Origin: Nitrospira sp. bin75 | GTDB lineage: Bacteria > Nitrospirota > Nitrospiria > Nitrospirales > UBA8639 | Length of the DNA stretch: 64,000 nt | Assembly (NCBI GenBank): GCA_002238765.1 | Contig: MPMZ01000001.1 | Location: 62,001-126,000, forward strand | Direction of reading: 5' to 3' | In this document: positions 61,799-64,000 of the stretch, in pieces | How the letters are laid out: every line of letters starts with the position of its first letter | Numbering within the stretch: the stretch's first letter is position 1 | Position numbers and translations under genes: made by a program | Notes under the pieces: model-generated | What the model was told of the DNA's origin: nothing | The model's input: only the letters and a program-made list of their open reading frames with translations | Database searches by the model: none

Positions 61799-62689
61799 GT
61801 GATGCAGGGAACGATCAAATGGGTTGTCGCAATTCTCTTGTTGGGGTGTGTGCTGAGCCTGACCAGGTTTGCACACAGTGCCCAGGGTCCCGACAGGTCC
61901 GTCAATACCTGGAGCAACCTGATTGAACAAGCCGAATCCCTGGGTCTGCCGACGGAGTTCCTCAAGGAGATCGACCCCGATTTTGTCACGGTGACGTTCG
62001 AAGACCTGCGGACCTATGCCGCGGAATATCATCCTGAAGATCATCGCATGATTTTGAACCTGCGGCTGTCGTTCAACAAGGCCGGTGGGGCGCTGATGGA
62101 TCTGGAGCGCATGACCCATCATGATATCAGTCTCCTGTATCATGAACTGCTCCATGCCTACCTGGATTACCTGTTCAATGGACCGGGGCCCGAGACGTTG
62201 AGTCCCGAGGCCAATCGCGTCCTGGCGTTTGCCCGGGAACAGATGAGTTGTCACTACCGTTTCGTGCGCATTAATCCGATCCGCCAGCGTCGGGATATGA
62301 CGGAAATCCGGTTTCTTTCCGAAGATGACGCCTGGGAGGTGTTAAACGAAACATGGGCCGTGTTCGTCGGATGGCAGATTTGGACGAAGCTGGAACAGCA
62401 GGTCAACGGGATTGGCCCATGGACTGCGCCTTTGATTGATGCCTGGGCGGCGTTGCTGTCGAAGGCCAATACGAGCGGGGAATTGCTCGGCTATTACGAA
62501 CCGGACGACTCGGAGGAACGCCGGGTGGCGCGCAAACGGTTTATCGCGCCCTCTAACGGGCTGACCCCGGAAGGCGCCGGACTCCTGCTGGGAGTCGTGC
62601 TGGAAGAGCCCGATGCCGTCGTCGATGAGGGAGGCGCAGTCATCAAGGCCACCAAAGACACGACTGCGGAAGCCCTTGCGTGCGACTAG
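61799..62689 (+). CDS. Secreted protein with HExxH motif, putative zinc metallopeptidase
   Basis: 296 residues. A signal peptide (WVVAILLLGCVLSLTRFAHSA) is followed by a domain with YHELLHAYLDYLF, an HExxH zinc motif (HELLH) near residue 119. Further on NETWAVFVGWQ holds a Glu that could be the third ligand of a gluzincin, some 70 residues later. No family is recognised, and the protease role is inference from the motif. The gene is probably in one transcript with the helicase. Confidence 0.65.
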   Translation: MMQGTIKWVVAILLLGCVLSLTRFAHSAQGPDRSVNTWSNLIEQAESLGLPTEFLKEIDPDFVTVTFEDLRTYAAEYHPEDHRMILNLRLSFNKAGGALMDLERMTHHDISLLYHELLHAYLDYLFNGPGPETLSPEANRVLAFAREQMSCHYRFVRINPIRQRRDMTEIRFLSEDDAWEVLNETWAVFVGWQIWTKLEQQVNGIGPWTAPLIDAWAALLSKANTSGELLGYYEPDDSEERRVARKRFIAPSNGLTPEGAGLLLGVVLEEPDAVVDEGGAVIKATKDTTAEALACD

Positions 62690-62784
62690 CCGGATGAGTC
62701 AGCCCGTCACTCTGGACAATCACCATTCAAAGATGCTAGCGTCGCCTCAGGTGTTTCACGTTTGCATTGTACCGAAATTGGGAA

Positions 62785-62860
62785 GCGCCTGTAGCTCAGT
62801 GGATAGAGCACTGGCCTCCGGAGCCAGGTGCCGCAGGTTCAAATCCTGCCAGGCGCGCCA
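62785..62860 (+). tRNA. tRNA-Arg (anticodon CCG)
   Basis: GCGCCTG pairs with CAGGCGC, the anticodon stem is CTGGC/GCCAG with loop CTCCGGA giving CCG, the T-arm is GCAGGTTCAAATCCTGC, and CCA is encoded. Confidence 0.96.
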
Positions 62861-62884
62861 TAACAGATATCCCGCCTCTTGCGT

Positions 62885-62960
62885 GGGTCGTTAGCTCAGC
62901 TGGTAGAGCAGCTGACTCTTAATCAGCGGGCCACAGGTTCGATCCCTGTACGACCCACCA
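62885..62960 (+). tRNA. tRNA-Lys (anticodon CTT)
   Basis: GGGTCGT pairs with ACGACCC, the anticodon loop CTCTTAA gives CTT, the T-arm is ACAGGTTCGATCCCTGT, and the discriminator A and CCA are encoded. It is 24 bases after tRNA-Arg. Confidence 0.96.
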
Positions 62961-63041
62961 TTTTTCTTTTATGGCTGGCACAGACGTTAAGGTGAAAAAA
63001 TATGACATGAATGATCAGCGAGTTGGTCTCGAATTTCATCC

Positions 63042-63320
63042 GTGATTAAGGGCTTCAAGCATAAGGGACTCCAATGGTTTTTCGAGGCTGGCGACAAGAA
63101 GGGCATTCAGCCAAAACATGCCAATCGGTTGAGGGATATTTTGGCCGCATTGGATGCGGCGACCTCTCCCAAGGATATGGGGGCGCCTAATTTCCGGTTA
63201 CATCTCTTGGAGCCTCCCGGTGCGAAGAGGTGGTCTGTCTATGTGGCCAAGAATTGGAGCGTGGACTTTTTGTTTCGCGGCGGGCACGCCGAAGATGTGG
63301 ATTACGTAGATCATCATTAG
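63042..63320 (+). CDS. HigB-type (RelE superfamily) toxin
   Basis: 92 residues from GTG 63042. FKHKGLQWFFEAGDKKGIQPKHANRL, then RLHLLEPPGAKRWSVYVAKNW and the ending VDYVDHH are the classic pattern of HigB ribosome-dependent mRNA interferases. The toxin gene comes first, as usual for higBA. It begins 82 bases after tRNA-Lys. Confidence 0.92.
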   Translation: MIKGFKHKGLQWFFEAGDKKGIQPKHANRLRDILAALDAATSPKDMGAPNFRLHLLEPPGAKRWSVYVAKNWSVDFLFRGGHAEDVDYVDHH

Positions 63321-63329
63321 GAGACAGTC

Positions 63330-63617
63330 ATGAGAATGCACAATCCTCCTCATCCCGGCAGGGTGTTGCTCAGACAGTGGATCGAACCGTTAGGGATTTC
63401 CATTACCCGGACGGCCAAGCATCTCGGTGTTTCTCGTAAGGCGCTGTCCGAGCTTGTTCACGAGCACAGTGGGGTGAGTCCGGAGATGGCGGTGAGGCTT
63501 TCCATTGCGTTCGGGACCAGTGCAGAGCTATGGATGAATATGCAATCCAGTTATGACTTGTGGCACGCCGAGCAGCACCGAACGGAACTCAAAGTCGAGT
63601 CTCTGGTTGCCGGGTAG
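63330..63617 (+). CDS. HigA-type antitoxin, XRE-family helix-turn-helix
   Basis: 95 residues. [36 protein letters not shown] is the helix-turn-helix, followed by [23 protein letters not shown], matching HigA/VapI proteins. It neutralises the upstream toxin and represses the operon. AGGAGA lies 8 bases before the ATG, and the toxin stop is 9 bases upstream. Confidence 0.93.
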   Translation: MRMHNPPHPGRVLLRQWIEPLGISITRTAKHLGVSRKALSELVHEHSGVSPEMAVRLSIAFGTSAELWMNMQSSYDLWHAEQHRTELKVESLVAG

Positions 63618-63631
63618 CGGAGTGAGACTTC

Positions 63632-63690
63632 GGCAAGCGGGCAGGAAATCCTGCCCGCTTGCCCTGTTCAGTTTTCCCGTAAGGGAAAAA
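63632..63690. terminator. Bidirectional terminator hairpins between higA-type gene and TPR gene
   Basis: A perfect 14-bp stem, GGCAAGCGGGCAGG / CCTGCCCGCTTGCC with loop AAAT (63632-63663), is followed by a second small hairpin TTTTCCC/GGGAAAA (about 63672-63689). It lies between two convergent genes. Confidence 0.75.
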
Positions 63691-63697
63691 CGGTACG

Positions 63698-63985
63698 TCA
63701 CATGCCTCCCTTGAGCATCTTGACGTGGCCCAGCAGGATCTTGGAATTCTGAATGTCGGGATTGTCTTTCCCGATGTCTTGAGCCATTTTAAACTCATTG
63801 GCCGCTTCCTTGTGCTTATCCGTCTTGTCCAACGCGAGCGCCAGGTTATAGTGCGCTTCGGCTGACCCCGGATCGGCCTCGACCGCTTTGATAAAGTGAC
63901 CGAGAGCCACGTCCCAATGCTCCTGGTTATAGTGCTCGATACCTTCGCTGTTCGCAGGATGGGCTTTTGAGTCAGCGGCGGTCAT
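63698..63985 (-). CDS. Small TPR protein, possibly truncated by the window edge
   Basis: 95 residues with two tetratricopeptide units (GIEHYNQEHWDVALGHFIKAV, SAEAHYNLALALDKTDKHKEA). The first ATG is at 63985, without a clear ribosome binding site, and the frame stays open to the end of the window, so a longer N-terminus cannot be excluded. TPR domains mediate protein contacts. The partner is unknown. Confidence 0.75.
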   Translation of the reverse strand: MTAADSKAHPANSEGIEHYNQEHWDVALGHFIKAVEADPGSAEAHYNLALALDKTDKHKEAANEFKMAQDIGKDNPDIQNSKILLGHVKMLKGGM

Positions 63986-64000
63986 GAGGGCCGGTGGGCC

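Noticed and set aside
62613-62894. Open frame overlapping tRNA-Arg
   Set aside because: It spans the end of the HELLH gene and the tRNA. No protein signal.

Overview
The window looks like a bacterial chromosome from the Nitrospirota, most likely a Nitrospira relative. This rests on recalled gene repertoire: small periplasmic c-type cytochromes with an NPGPRNFTNCKF block, the HflX and TolQRAB gene styles, and the high G+C of the core. It is an inference and was not tested by a search. Core genes have clear Shine-Dalgarno sites and many overlapping stop/start junctions. The intergenic spaces are unusually rich in short dispersed repeats, some of which have entered reading frames.

Layout. 1-16.4 kb: repeat cluster, cyclophilin, MFS transporter, lysine-rich protein, a peroxiredoxin whose peroxidatic cysteine is serine, an 11-residue-period pentapeptide-type protein, scpA-scpB, a 956-residue FAD/Fe-S oxidoreductase, a MoaD-like protein, then accA, dnaE and a cytochrome c on the minus strand. 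16.8-25.4 kb: an AT-richer defence island. 25.5-43.2 kb: DnaJ-like protein, Spx/ArsC-like protein, NAD kinase, ClpC, TsaD, HflX, Nth, YicC, Gmk, RpoZ, CoaBC, PyrE, an FGE-like protein, an MltD-like transglycosylase and a TPR protein. 43.3-58.1 kb: tRNA-Val and tRNA-Asp, tolQ-tolR-tolA-tolB, a coiled-coil lipoprotein, mutL-miaA-mtnP-pfkB, a RodZ-like protein, two paralogous cytochromes and a HEAT-repeat protein. 58.1-64 kb: two hypothetical proteins, a UvrD-type helicase, a secreted HELLH protein, tRNA-Arg and tRNA-Lys, a HigBA-type toxin-antitoxin pair and a TPR protein at the window edge.

The most interesting part is the island. It opens with a type III CBASS operon: a cGAS/DncV-like nucleotidyltransferase, a HORMA-domain protein, a TRIP13-like AAA+ ATPase and a two-transmembrane effector resembling the SLATT family. 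The effector gene is split by a 1285-bp IS3-family element flanked by a 3-bp TAC duplication. Removing the element and one TAC restores a continuous 183-codon frame. A CapW/BrxR-type WYL regulator follows. Next come a type II restriction-modification pair, a decayed HNH nuclease gene with an in-frame stop and a 14-bp tandem duplication, and an unrecognised two-gene unit (48-residue peptide plus PD-(D/E)xK-like protein). The sensor, activator and remodeller genes look intact, while the killing protein appears to be switched off by the insertion.

All calls come from reading the sequence and translations. No database search was possible, and family names rest on recognised motifs and context.
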